Origin: Macrotis lagotis
Lineage: Eukaryota > Chordata > Mammalia > Peramelemorphia > Peramelidae
Direction: 5' to 3'
DNA length: 64,000 nt
Assembly (NCBI RefSeq): GCF_037893015.1
Contig: NC_133665.1
Location: 108,001,471-108,065,470 of the forward strand
Position 1 is the stretch's first letter, and each line of letters starts with the position of its first letter. The notes under the pieces were generated by a model, which was given only the letters and a program-made list of their open reading frames with translations, searched no databases and was not told the DNA's origin. The position numbers and the translations under genes are program-made. Below are positions 12,796 through 23,059 of the stretch, piece after piece.

Positions 12796-13650
12796 TCATA
12801 TCTGGGCTGTGGTAGCAACTCAATGGTCTTTAATCTCCAAACCTAAAGGCCTTTTCTCAAACCCCATTCTTCTTGACTTCTCTGAAGCATTTGACACTGT
12901 TGACCTCTTCCTGGATATTCTCTCCTCTTAGAGTTTTCATGACAATACTCTTAGCTATTCTCCTACCTGTTGAATCACTCCTCTCTCTCTCTTCTGTGGG
13001 ACTCTGTGTCGTACTGATTGTGGGTGCATCCCATAGCTCTGTTCTAGGTCCACTTTGATTTTCAATTTAAATGATATGCTTGGTGATTTCATCAACTCTC
13101 ATAGAGTCAATATTCACTTCTATATGCATGATTCCCATAACTTTGTACCCAGCCCTTCATCAAGTCCACTCTTATAAAACTACTGATTGGATATTTTGAA
13201 CTGAGTATCCCTGAGTTTTAAACTGTAATATTTTTAAACTGAAGTTTTTGAACTTCCTGTAAAAACTACTTTGCCAATTAAAGCTCTTCAAAACCTGAGA
13301 CGTCCCTTTCTTCCAATATCTTCTTCCACATTATTCCTCTCCATACATTCTGTCATCCAGTCATCCTGTCTTGCTGACCCAGGGTTCAAGGAACAGCTAC
13401 CTGGAATGCTCATCCTCTTCACCTCTGCCTCTTAGATTCCCCAAGACAGACCAGATTCCACTTTCTGCAGGAGGTCATTCTCAGTTTCCCTTGACTTCAG
13501 CCCTTCCCCTCTACCATTACCTTTTATTTAACTATTCTGTATGTATCTATTTAGAATGTAATCTTCCTGTGGGGCAGAGCTGGTCTTAGTTTATTTTTTT
13601 TTTTGTCTTTTGAGCTTAGTATAGCACTGTGACCTATAGCAAGTCTATAA
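12790..13650 (+). mobile_element. L2 LINE, RT end and 3'UTR
   Basis: ttctctgaagcatttgacac and catagctctgttctaggtcc correspond to the L2/CR1 RT region (around FDTV and SxLGPL). It then runs to the 3' part (tggaatgctcatcctcttca, tttagaatgtaatcttcctg). Many stops. Confidence 0.7.
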
Positions 13651-13679
13651 TAAAAGTTAACAGCTAATGGAGGACTTCT

Positions 13680-13900
13680 TAGTTTTACTTTTTCCCCTTC
13701 CAATTTATGCTGAGCCCTCTATCAGTGATCTTCCTAATGAACAGGTCACTCTTCTCAAAACCCTTCAGAGCTTCCTATTACCTACAGAATAAAATTCATG
13801 TTAATTCATTCTGACTTTTTAAGACCCTCCCTTTCCAATTTTTATCTCTTACTAGTTTCCTTTACTTACTCTATTATGACAAAATCCGATGACTCCTGAA
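13680..13900 (+). mobile_element. L2 LINE 3' fragment
   Basis: cagagcttcctattacctac, agaataaaattcatgtt and taagaccctccctttccaat match the L2 ORF end. Confidence 0.55.
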
Positions 13901-13941
13901 AACATTTCTTACTTCACACCTTTGTCTAAGCTGCTGTCTAT

Positions 13942-14090
13942 TCTTTTTTTTTTGCAAGGCAATGGGGTTAAGTGGCTTGCCCAAGGCCTCACAGCTATGT
14001 AATTATTAAGTCTGAGGCCAGATTTGAACTCAGGTACTCTTGACTCCAGGGCGGGTGCTCTATCCACTGTGCCACCTAGCTGCCTCCTAC
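13942..14090 (-). mobile_element. tRNA-derived SINE, antisense
   Basis: Poly-T, gcaaggcaatggggttaagt, then tatccactgtgccacctagc. It splits L2 material. Confidence 0.92.
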
Positions 14091-14194
14091 TCTTTTTTAA
14101 AATTATTTTTCCAACTACATGCAAAAATAGTTTTCAACATTCTTTTTTTTTGGGAGATTTCAAATTCCACATTTTTCACCATCCCTTTCTTCCC

Positions 14195-14440
14195 TCCCCT
14201 CTCCCCTCGGGCTGTCTATTCTTTGAAAGTCTTCTCTCCCTCCCATCTCCTTTGGTTGAAATCATACTCACCCTATACTCTCAAGCAAAGAACATTTAGT
14301 TTGTATTTCTTTTGGCCCGATTCCACCTATTCTTGTTCTGTAATTACATGTATGTGAATCTTATCCCCCCTCCACTAGAGCACAAACTGCTTAAAAGCAG
14401 GATCCATGACGGAAATGTCTGCTTTCTCTATAACCCAGGG
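14195..14440 (+). mobile_element. L2 LINE 3' end
   Basis: gaaagtcttctctccctccc, ctagagcacaaactgcttaa and gcaggatccatga follow L2 3' order. Confidence 0.5.
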
Positions 14441-14499
14441 CTCTACACTTAGGGGAATTCCAAAGGTGGAAGCATGAGCTGATGTGGGAATAACCCCTA

Positions 14500-14815
14500 C
14501 AAATCCTTGGCAAGTATCTATTTAGTCTGTATTTGAATAATTCCACAATGAGAGCTCATTACCTTACAAAGCAGCCTACTCCATTACTGGATAGATAAAA
14601 TGGGTCCTTATAGTCAGTGGAAACCTGCCTCCCTAAAACTCTTATCTTTTGAATCATATCCTACCCTCCTTGGCTATAGAGAAGAAGCTTGTTCTCAATC
14701 CCACATGAAAACCTTTCAGACATTTCGAGACACAGACCACAGTCCACCTTCACCCTCCATCTCTTCTTTTCATCAGGTTAAATATTCACAAATGATCCTG
14801 CTATAGCTTGTTTTC
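14500..14815 (-). mobile_element. CR1/L3-like LINE fragment, antisense (probable)
   Basis: agagctcattaccttacaaa, gcagcctactccattactgg, aaacctgcctccctaaaact and aacctttcagacatttcgag follow the order of an ancient amniote repeat I recall as L3/CR1-related. The family name is uncertain. Confidence 0.4.
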
Positions 14816-14889
14816 TTGTCCCCAGTTCTCCTTACCCCACCCCTCCCAAACTGGATTAGAAGAGAAAAGAAGACCACTACAATAGTGAT

Positions 14890-14895
14890 TTTATT
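14890..14895 (-). terminator. CISH: CISH polyadenylation signal (candidate)
   Basis: AATAAA on the minus strand (tttatt on plus), with a G/T-rich downstream element centred near 14840. It is the only canonical signal found between the stop codon and the next repeats. Confidence 0.6.
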
Positions 14896-15527
14896 ATAAT
14901 AATTATTATTATTTTAAAAAGTTTCTTTGTAAATCAGATTTACAATTCTCTCTGTGTAACTAAGCTAAATCATCTTCCCAGGGTCCCTAAGGAAAGGGAA
15001 ATGAGGTTACAGTCATAGGTGAACTATTCAAATACACCCCCCCCATGCATACCTACCCATATCCCAACCACCCAACCCACTCCCTGAAAGCCCCCGCCCC
15101 TTGATTGGGTGATCTGTTCATCAATGTGCAAGAAGACAACTTGCCACTCAGGGGCCTTGGAAGAGAATGAGGGCACTATGGGAGTGTGCAAAATTTCTTC
15201 TGAGATTCAGGTGGGAGGGTCAAAATGGAAGTGCAACCCTCAGCCATAACTGAATTCAGATCAGTGGAGATAAGGGCCTTCCATCCCTTTAGGGAAGGCA
15301 CCTTTCAGAGGGCTAGGATGATGGGAAGCTGGTGCTCAAGGCAGGGCAGAAGCTTCATTTACTGGCACTGATTTGGATAAACTTCATTTAAGATAAAGGA
15401 CTTTGTCACATCAGAGAAAAAAATAAGAATTAGATCTCTGGGACACATTGGAGAGCCTTGAAGGCCAGCTTGCTCAATTTAGGCCCTGCTCTGGTATTAT
15501 TGAACCACAAATAAAAAAAAAAACCCA

Positions 15528-15547
15528 AAAAATAAATAAATAAATAC
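15528..15547 (-). promoter_or_regulatory. CISH: AU-rich element in the CISH 3'UTR
   Basis: On the minus strand this reads TATTTATTTATTTATTTT: overlapping ATTTA pentamers that include the TTATTTATT nonamer. Such elements mark short-lived mRNAs in cytokine-feedback genes. The adjoining A-rich plus-strand sequence leaves open that it is an old retroposon tail or a (TAAA)n repeat. Confidence 0.5.
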
Positions 15548-16367
15548 TGGAAAACAGTTGGGTTGCTTTTGGCCTCAGGTCAAAAGGCCCTTCCACTTCT
15601 CTCCTGTGGTCTCCCATTCTTCTCTCTTTCCCAGACTTTTCTGATGGATGTGAGAACCATGATATACCAAGACTGGTAATTTCGATTGAAAGAGAAGGAT
15701 GGCTGGCAAGGAAAGAAAAGAGAATTCCTGCTGCCTCTTTCCCAAAGAGAAACGTTCATTGGTAAGCTTGACCAGTCAGGTAGTGTTCACTGGATGTGGG
15801 GCTGGAGATGAGGGCTGGGGTGTGTGGTAAGCAGGTGTGACTGCCTGTCTTTGGAGAAGGCTGGACATAGGTGAGGAGTTTCTCTGTTCTGGCCTGCTAC
15901 CCAAGGCAACCATATGGTTCAGGTAGTTGGCAAATATGGAACTAAGTCAGAGGGGGAAACCCCAGTCCAAGTTTGGGATGGTCCCAGATCCTAGCACAGC
16001 AGAAGAGGGATGTGACATCCCAGTATCTCCCCAATGTGGTCAGGAAAATAAATAGAGGCAGGAGCCCAGGCCTACAGTCCTTATCTGGCCCCCCAAGAAC
16101 TTCAGGCATAGTTACTCTCATCCTGGTCTTGAGTCCCCAGGTCTGTAGACACAGAACAAGCACCTTGCTCCCCACAGGGATGGGCAGAAATGAGGGGAGG
16201 AGGAGAGGGAAAGGGGCATTCCCAATCCCCAAAAGGTAGTTACCATAATCCACACCTGTTGGACTTGTGAGGTCTGTCTTTTGTTGGGTTTCTATAAAAG
16301 GGGAAAGAAGGAGGTGGCTTTCTGGTCTTCCCTGGTCTGCCAAGACAGATGAACACCAGTTCCTGTC

Positions 16368-16885
16368 TCAGAGCTGGAAAGGGTATTGCCTAAGATAGTC
16401 CCCTATTCGCTTAGGCAGAGGCAGCTGGTCAACCTCGGCAGTGAGCTTGTTGATGGTGAGCCGACACAAGTGCTGTAGGCTGGGGGCACTGCTCTTACGG
16501 ACAAAGGGCTGAATGAGTTTCAGGTGGACAGCTGCCACTGCTGCCGTGGTGGGAACTGTGTCCTTGTGGCTGGGCAGGAGTGAAGCAGGGGGTGGATAGG
16601 GGGTATCGTTCTTGCCATCGGCTGTACAAGATGTGACATAATGTTGGATGAGGCTGACTACATCCGGGAAGGCCAAAATCCGTGGCTTGGACAGACAGTT
16701 TGAATCCAGCCGGAACTTGCTGTCAGCATATTCTATTCGAACGTTGGTGGGGCCTCTGTTGGTCTTGACAGAAAGCGTAAACAGATAGCTGGGGTGGGTG
16801 CTGTCCCGGACCAGGAAGGTGCCCTCAGGCATCTTCTGAAGGTGCTGCTTGGCCTCACCAGCAGTGAGAGATCCCCAGTACCAAC
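16368..16885 (-). CDS. CISH: CISH coding exon 3 (SH2 domain and SOCS box)
   Basis: This 518-nt terminal coding exon follows a ggccaccag acceptor and opens with GT TGG TAC TGG, which completes Gly79. It encodes the whole SH2 domain ([61 protein letters not shown]), a Pro/Ser/Thr/Ala-rich linker and the SOCS box ending YLRQYPFQL-stop. The Arg of FLVRDS, the key phosphotyrosine contact in SH2 domains, is intact. The frame is open with no disruption, so the gene looks functional. Confidence 0.97.
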
Positions 16886-19283
16886 CTGGTGGCCAAGGGT
16901 GAAGAGAATTAGTAATAGTTCACATTTATATAGGGCTTTAAAAATACAAAGTGTTAAAATTTTTGTTTGCTTTTTGCAAACAAACATGCTCAAGGTCACA
17001 CAGTTAGACAATTAAGTATCTGAGACTGAATTTGACCCCAGGTCCTTCTGATTCCAGGGCCAGTAATCTATACACTGCACCACCTACCTGCCCCTAAATT
17101 TTTTTTTTAAATACAAAGTGTTTTTTCCATAACAATCCAGAGCGGAGAGATGAGAGAAAAAACATGGAGTATTTTAAAATTTCTAGTGCAATATATGGAA
17201 AGACAAAGAATATCCTCTCCCCCGTCTGAATAAGATCAGGGTCTCACTGGGGTCTGGGACCACATCACCCCCTTCTGACTTGGGAGATCCCTAAGGGTAG
17301 AGAAGTTTCTCACCCTCATTTAGAAATCTCCCTGGACAGGAACTATTTTAGTCTTCTCCTCCCTCTGTCTCTGTCCCCAGGCTCAGGTTAGGCCTCTTGC
17401 CAGATTGAGCTCCCAGTAAATGAGTGTCTATGCTCCTGGTTCCATGGAAGGGGGCCACTCACCAGATTCCCGCAGGTAAGTGAATGTCTTAGCAATGCAT
17501 AACAAGTCTTCCTCGGGGTCCCGGACTTGATGCAACTCATTCTCCATCTGGGGTGTTGCCTCTTCCTCCTCTGGGAAGGAGGTCATAGACAGGGGTTGCA
17601 TGGCTGGCTCTGGTAATTCAGCTAACCCAGTCACAGTCAACCCACCAATCCTTTCTTCTTCCAACAAAGGACGGGGTCTGGAAGGAAGGATGCTCTTTAG
17701 TGCATCAGAGGACAGCCTCTTTGGCTCCCTCCCTTTGACTCCCTCATCTCTCTCCATGCCTCTCATCACTGATCACAAGCCCAGTCCCTATCATACACTT
17801 GCCAACCCTTTGGACCCCCATTGTCCACCATTTTCATATGACCCCTCCTTCCTCCAATGCCTATAAGCATAAGAATCTAAGCACATTGCCTAGATTTGTG
17901 GTACCATTACCCTTTGCTGCCCCTGTCCCTGACCACATGCTTCTCTTCAGAGAAACTCATAGCCCTTTGGCATCTAACAACTATACAAATACAAAGCCCT
18001 TTACTTTCATGTATTATTATTTCATATCATCATTATTTCCTATTTCATAGGTAACTTTAGGTATCATTTTATCCTTTGAAGTCAGTTCTCCTTCACTCCT
18101 AAATCCAACACTATATCTGTCACATCAAAATAGCTTTTATAAAACTACAAGTCCTGACTTCCTCACAGGATTTTTAAGAGAACGAACTAAGACAATGGTT
18201 ATGAATATGCTTTTCAAAAGAAATGCCTTCCAAATTTTCAAAACATTTTCAGGCCTCAGCATAGTACTAGATCTCAAGGAGGAAGCCCTGGCAATCAAGA
18301 AGAGTGGTGTGAGCAGCCCTTGCGGAGAGAAAAAGTTTAGGTGAAGAACTCTTGGAACCACCTTGATGAGTCCAGCTTAGTTGGATCCAGGTCCTGTGCC
18401 TTCCTCATGTGACTCAGTGAATAACTGGACACCTGGCTAGCCTGCCTGCCTTGGTCTCAGTCTTTATTATGGGAGTTAGAACCAAAAAAAAAAAAAAGGG
18501 GGAATTCAACACAGCTGGAGGAAGTGATGGGAAAGGGATGGAGGCATTTCAGTGTCCTGGAAAGAACATGGTTGACAGCTTTAAATGATCAGTGCAATGA
18601 CTCAGCCATCTTTCCAGAGGATTAAAGATGAAGCATGCTGCCCTTGGGGGTGGACTCAAGATATATAGAATAAGATATACATTAACATGACCAATGTGGT
18701 CTTTTTTTTTTTGCTTTGACTATGCAAGGATTTTCTTTTTAAGGATGTTCCCTTTAAGAGGGCATGGTGGGTGGGAGAAAAAAATGCTTATTAAAAGGGA
18801 AGGAATAAGTGTTTAACAGCACCTACTATGGTCAGGCACTTTAAATGTCATCTTATTGGATCCTCTCAACAGCTCTGGGAAGGAGACACCCGGTTTTATA
18901 GTTGAGGCAAACAGAGGTTAAAAGATTTGCCCAGGAATCATAGCTAGTAAGTATCTAAGGTCGGTTTTGAACTTGGGTTTTCCTGACTTCAAGTCCATTG
19001 CTTTATCCACTGAACCAACAACTGCTTCTAACTATAGTATTAATTAAAGAAGGAATTTTGAAAAGATCATTGTTTTGGAAGTCAAGAAGCCTGGGTTCTA
19101 TTCTTAGCTTGTTTTTCTGTGGCATTAGACAAATCCCTCTGTGGGATTCAGTGTCTCTATCTATAAAATAAAGATTCTGGACTAGATTTCTAATAATCTT
19201 CAGTTCTGATGTTGTAGGAATCTATGAGGAAGGGGAATGATCAAATTCATAGTTCACATTTCCATAGTACTTAAGCTTTCTGT

Positions 19284-19346
<63 letters not shown>

Positions 19347-22300
19347 CATATGCATGTATTAGCTCATTTGATCCTCACACAATCCTGTTGGGGGTTGGAC
19401 AGTGATGTAGGTGTATTTTCCTTACCAATTTTACAGAAGAAAATTTTGACCCAGGGAGTTCAAGTCATTTGTTTGTAATTACACAGCAAGGATCTGAAAC
19501 AGGATTTGAACCTGGGTCTTTCTTGTTTGCAACTCTTTCTACTACTCCCACTTGGTGATATAGTAAAGAGGCAGATGAGGAAGAAGAATTAAAAGAAGAG
19601 GGAAGAACAAAAAGGAGAAGGATGAGAAGCCCTTTTTTTTTTGGTAAGGTTTTTTCAAGGCAATGGGGTTAAGTGGCTTGCCCAAGGCCACACAGCTAGG
19701 GAATTCTTAAGTGTCTGAGGCTGGATTTGAAGTCAGGTACTCCTGACTCCAGGGGCCGGTACTCTATCCACTGCCACCTAGCCACCACAGGTCCTGGAAT
19801 TCTTGAGTGATAGCTTTACATAGGGGAAGAGGTGGGGCAAGGAAGGGAAAGATTAGACTCAGAAAGAAGGGTTTTTTTAAATTATCTGAGGATCAGATAA
19901 GGCCTTGAGATACCTTTTTCTCATTAATTTCCTTCCTGTGATGCTATGGTGACAGACATGCCACACATGTAGGACTCTTCTGTCTCTAAAGCTTCTAGTA
20001 TGCTGGGCTTTGGGGGCAAGGGCTGTCTCTCTCCAATCCCTCTGGCTGGCCTGCTCCATCCCCTCCAAGAAGCTGCCATTCTAATGAGGGAAGACTCTGA
20101 GAGGTATACCCAACTATGAGCATGCCCATGTGGATGCCAGACATTTCACTCTACCATGGATCTATTACACAGTTCAGTAGGCTCTCATTCTATAGGGTCA
20201 TGTGCTTGCAGTAGAATTTAAGAGGTCTACATAATAAGTATACTTATTCATGGCTATGGAGATATAACCATGCCCCTGATATACATTTAGCAATATTATT
20301 ATGGCTGCTGGTAGGATAGGCCCTGGAGCCTTGTATCATGGAAAGAATATTAGTTGGGAAGTGGGAAGGCCAGAGCGCGCTTGTGCTCTCGCTCTCGCTC
20401 CCACGCTCTCTCTCTCTCTCTCTCTCCCTACCTACTGATTTGACCTTGGCTAAGCCCCTCCTTCTCTCTGGACTTCAATTCCTCCCCTCCCCCATATAAA
20501 ATGTCAGGGTTAACCTAGATGATCTCCAAGGGACCTTCCAGCTCTAAGTTCTATGATCTTTGGAAAGCTGCGGGTTGATGCTATGAATCTAATGATGGGT
20601 TGTTCGATCATGTGCTTGACTCCTGAAAAGGAAAGAAATTGGACTTGGGAAAGTAGAGGGCGGAGGCAAGATGGATTAGAAAAATTTTGTTGTCGCTTAC
20701 AAGTTTGAAGGTGGGCAGATATACTGGAAAGATGAATAGGGGAGAGGGAGTAGGCAGGAAAATGGGCAACTGATTCCCCTCCAATGCAGCTCAGAAAACT
20801 ACAGGGCAGGACAAGGAGACCAATGAAGAGCTCAAAGCTCAAAGGGAGCCAGGCTACCAGTCTAGCTTAGAGTCAATCAGTGCCTCTTGCCAAGCATGAA
20901 ACATGGAACAAAGTACACCAAGATCTGAGGCCCAACATGCCAAGCAATCTACCAGGGGGTCAAGGAAGGCCAGGGAGAAGAATAGAGGCCTAATTTATTC
21001 ACTGGAGGTTAGTCCAGGGCTAGGTTTAGGCCTGGGGTCTTCTCAGAAGAATGGAAAGAAGGGTCAAGGGGTCTAAGAAAGGCGGGGCCAGGAAGGTAAG
21101 AGGAAACGATTATGGTGGTTAAAATCTCTGCTGAGTACAGTCAGAGTCACCTGGCTATCCCTGATGTTCAGAAATGGTAAGGATGGAAGGGAGAAAGAAG
21201 AAAAAAGGGAGAAAAGAAGGAAGGATGAAAGAATGGAAGGAAGAAAAGAAAACTGATAGGTGGGGGGAAAGATAGGAGAAACAATAGAAAGATGATAGAG
21301 AGAAGAAAGGAATATAGGAGGAAGGGAAGGAAAGAAAGAGTAAGGGAAGAAAATGAGAAGGCGGGGAGAAGGAAAATAGGGAGGGAGGCAAACAGAATAA
21401 AAATCTCTTGCTCTATCACTCACTCTTTTTCTATTCCTATATTTTATGAGCAGAAAAATTTCAAGGAGATAATGATCCCCCCAAACTGCAGCCATTACTG
21501 CCTTCCTCAGACTTCAGCTGAACTCTTTACCTAGCCCACTGTGCCAGGAAGGAGAGGGCTGTGCAAAAGGAAGGGCGGCTTGCTAGATGATGGCATGAGG
21601 AAGGATAGGAAGAAGATCCGGGCATCAGAAGCCAGGTAACAGTCTAAGTTTGGAAGTTTTATATTCTCCAAATTTGCCTTTCTTTCCTTTCTCAGACCTG
21701 AGTCAAAAAAAAAAATTCTGAAGAGGGGCAGAGGAAGAGGACAAAGGAGAGGAAGCACAATTTGAGAAACAGATAAAGTCTTGACTTTTGAGATAGGGAA
21801 TAGCAAATCCGATAACCCTTTCCCTCCTTCTTGAGGAAAATCATGCTGAGAGACTACAGAGAGGAGTCCCATTGACTTTCCATCAGGGCTCATTATGACT
21901 AATTACCCCAAAGAGATAAGAGTGGGGGTGGAATATTACATTGGGAGAGGATCTGAGAAAGCCTAGATGGTCAACAGCTGAAAAAGCCCTTAAAAAACAT
22001 CTGGACCTACTCCTCCTAGGACAGATGGGGGGAACTCAGGCTCAAGACTGGGTATCTTCCACTACCACCTCCCCACTCTCAGCACTATGGATATTGGTTT
22101 GGACTCTCTAGGGTTCTCCCCCTAGACCGGGGCAGGAAAGAAATCGGGAAAGGGGGTTCTTAAAAGCCCAGGAAAAAGAAGGGGCCATCTCTCCTCTCGG
22201 GGTGCTTCAGATCTCCCTAGGAGAGTTTTCCTTTCCTCCGTCTTTCCCTCTGGGTCTCATCCGCCTCCCTCAAGTCCTAGAAAACTCTCTCTCTCTGCCT

Positions 22301-22518
22301 GCACTGGGTCGGGGGGAACTGAGTAGCATTGATTTGCGGTCCCCACCTCGGCTCTCCAGATGCTAAGCCCCCCAGGAGCCCCTCGACCTGCTGGATTCCA
22401 ACCTGGGGGCACTGTCCGAAGCCCCCCGAGAGATGATGGGGGGCTGGGAGGGAGACGGGTCAAGCAGAAAGAAGGGAATGGTGGGGCGGGGGGCTTACCC
22501 GTGGATGCAGAAGATCAT
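16368..22518 (-). CDS. CISH: CISH, cytokine-inducible SH2-containing protein (three coding exons, whole span)
   Basis: The coding sequence joins 22518-22499, 17677-17463 and 16885-16368 on the minus strand: 753 nt, 250 residues plus stop (human CISH has 258). All four splice boundaries are GT/AG and the phases match (2, then 1). CISH is a SOCS-family adaptor. Its SH2 domain binds phosphotyrosines on activated EPO, IL-2/3, GH and prolactin receptors and blocks STAT5 docking; its SOCS box recruits Elongin B/C and Cullin-5 for ubiquitination. Visible here are the SH2 start GWYWG (79-83), FLVRDS (102-107) with phosphotyrosine-binding Arg105, a BC box SLQHLCRL (214-221), a Cul5-type LPLP (233-236) and the C-terminus [10 protein letters not shown], as in human CISH. 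The linker between SH2 and SOCS box is shorter than in human. The next gene, MAPKAPK3, is divergent. The CISH call is near certain. Confidence 0.96.
16886..17462 (-). other. CISH: CISH intron 2
   Basis: A 577-nt GT-AG intron. It holds one tail-to-head SINE (about 16956-17108) inside an older MIR-like stretch. The rest is unique sequence with no recognisable feature. Confidence 0.9.
16956..17108 (-). mobile_element. tRNA-derived SINE in CISH intron 2
   Basis: A diverged antisense copy (gcaaacaaacatgctcaagg to ccacctacctgcccc). It is flanked by a 14-bp direct repeat, aaatacaaagtgtt, at 16942-16955 and 17109-17122, which is its target-site duplication. Confidence 0.8.
17463..17677 (-). CDS. CISH: CISH coding exon 2
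   Basis: This 215-nt exon follows a ttccttccag acceptor and ends at TCT G before a GTGAGT donor. It encodes PRPLLEEER, an acidic stretch ([12 protein letters not shown]) and [19 protein letters not shown]. The last segment is almost identical to human [19 protein letters not shown] and forms the lead-in helix to the SH2 domain. The middle of the exon is the least conserved part of the protein. Reading past the donor gives an unrelated tail, so the splice is needed. Confidence 0.94.
18590..18790 (+). mobile_element. L1 3'UTR tail
   Basis: Contains ccagaggattaaagatgaag, tggactcaagatatatagaa, gaccaatgtgg and tttgactatgcaagg. The order matches the marsupial L1 3' tail also seen at 700-965, 9010-9235 and 11820-12270. 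Confidence 0.65.
18795..19020 (-). repeat. MIR-type SINE, antisense
   Basis: tgtcatcttattggatcctc, gttgaggcaaacagaggtta, ttgcccaggaatcatagcta and a final tccactgaaccaac are the reverse of the MIR core and tRNA-like head. Confidence 0.7.
19240..19555 (-). repeat. MIR-type SINE, antisense, split by (TC)n
   Basis: The sequence attagctcatttgatcctca, followed by acagaagaaaattttgaccc and acacagcaaggatctgaaac, is MIR antisense. The long TC run lies in its 3' part. Confidence 0.6.
19287..19340 (+). repeat. (TC)n microsatellite
   Basis: An uninterrupted TC run of about 54 nt in CISH intron 1, within an old MIR-type stretch. Confidence 0.95.
19630..19787 (-). mobile_element. tRNA-derived SINE, antisense
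   Basis: Reads poly-T, caaggcaatggggttaagtg, then tatccactgccacctagcc: the reverse complement of the local SINE. It sits in CISH intron 1. Confidence 0.88.
20376..20428 (+). repeat. GCGC/(GCTCTC)/(TC)n compound simple repeat
   Basis: gcgcgc is followed by gctctcgctctcgctc and then an uninterrupted TC run. It contains several CpGs in an otherwise CpG-poor intron. Confidence 0.85.
21180..21400 (+). repeat. Purine-rich (GGAA/GAAA) tract in CISH intron 1
   Basis: About 220 nt of mostly A/G built of gaagg, gaaag and agaaa steps. It lacks the regular period of the promoter-side tract. It reads as C/T-rich in the CISH transcript. Confidence 0.7.
22499..22518 (-). CDS. CISH: CISH coding exon 1 (20 coding nt)
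   Basis: On the minus strand ATG ATC TTC TGC ATC CAC GG is followed at once by a GTAAGC donor. It encodes MIFCIHG, with the glycine codon split across the intron, and corresponds to the human start MVLCVQG. It lies inside the CpG island and needs exon 2 at 17677 to continue (GG + A makes Gly7, then PRPLL). The start is chosen by homology and by the matching splice phase. A coding piece this short is easily missed by gene finders. An in-frame Met in exon 2 (PAMQPL) is conserved in human (PVMQPL) and could be an alternative start. Confidence 0.9.
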
Positions 22519-22964
22519 GCCCGCCGGGCTTCGGGGAGGCCAGCCGCGGGCTCCCCTCGCGTCCTCTCCTGGTCGGGTCCCGAGCGAGGAGCGGACGGGG
22601 GGTGGCGGAACGCGAGGCTGTCACCTGGGCTCGGGCCGGGGGGTCCCGCCGCCGGGGGGTCCCGCCGCCGTGGCCTCCTCCCCGCGGCCGGCCGCAGGAG
22701 CCGAGGAGGGAGCCCGATGGGCTCCGCTGTCCGCCCGGGCCGGGCTGGAGGCTGAGCGCCGCCGAGCAGGCAGCCGCGGGTCCGGGGACGCCCCCGACAC
22801 ACACCCAGGACTCCGGAGCCCCGAGACGCGGCCGGCGCGCAGGCTGCCACGGGCTGTAATGAGCGGGAGGGGGAGCCCAGAGAACCGTGGGGGCGGGGGA
22901 GGAGGCGAGGGAGGGGGAGGGGAGCGCCCCACTGACTAATCTTTTGTTTGCCTCTTTTAATCTA

Positions 22965-22990
22965 TTCCAGGAAGCGGTGGATTCCGGGAA
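22965..22990 (-). promoter_or_regulatory. CISH: Proximal tandem STAT5 (GAS) pair of CISH
   Basis: TTCCAGGAA (22965-22973) and TTCCGGGAA (22982-22990), 8 nt apart, about 450-470 nt upstream of the CISH start codon. Both fit the STAT5 consensus TTCN3GAA exactly. Paired STAT5 sites are established features of mammalian Cis promoters and allow cooperative tetramer binding. Confidence 0.85.
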
Positions 22991-23050
22991 TTATATTGTA
23001 TTCACATCACTGTTCCGACCGGTAGAAAGCGAGAGAGAGAGACTTTGTTG

Positions 23051-23059
23051 TATAAATAG
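23051..23059 (+). promoter_or_regulatory. TATA-like box between the STAT5 pairs
   Basis: TATAAATAG on the plus strand, followed by very GC-rich sequence. It could drive a plus-strand (MAPKAPK3-direction) transcript; on minus it reads CTATTTATA and could instead serve an upstream CISH start. Sequence alone does not decide. Confidence 0.4.

Larger units (their letters stand above)
1..14870. other. Intergenic region downstream of CISH
   Basis: No coding exon could be supported. In human, HEMK1 lies on this side of CISH, but none of its methyltransferase motifs was seen, so it is probably outside the window. Apart from the orphan island, the content is LINE and SINE debris; 5.4-6.4 and 9.4-10.5 kb hold little that is recognisable beyond old MIR-like scraps. 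Confidence 0.75.
14875..16367 (-). other. CISH: CISH 3'UTR (predicted)
   Basis: This is the repeat-poor stretch after the CISH stop. Going downstream on the minus strand, the first AATAAA is at 14895-14890, about 1.47 kb past the stop. It is followed within about 60 nt by a G/T-rich element (gggaggggtggggt), as expected of a cleavage site. No earlier AATAAA was seen on this strand. A 133-codon open frame at 15942-16343 lies within it and is treated as chance. Confidence 0.65.
17678..22498 (-). other. CISH: CISH intron 1
   Basis: A 4.8-kb GT-AG intron between the tiny first coding exon and exon 2. It carries an L1 tail (about 18590-18790), MIR-type pieces (18795-19015, 19240-19550), a long (TC)n, one SINE (19630-19787), a GCTCTC-type tract and a purine-rich tract (21180-21400). 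The last 600 bases before exon 1 become GC-rich as part of the CpG island. Confidence 0.88.

Noticed and set aside
14040-14357. 105-codon frame
   Set aside because: It spans an antisense SINE and L2 debris.
1-14870. HEMK1 exons expected on this side of CISH
   Set aside because: No NPPY or other methyltransferase motif was seen; the gene probably lies outside the window.
15942-16343. 133-codon frame just downstream of the CISH stop
   Set aside because: It lies in the predicted 3'UTR on the same strand, and no domain or family is recognised.
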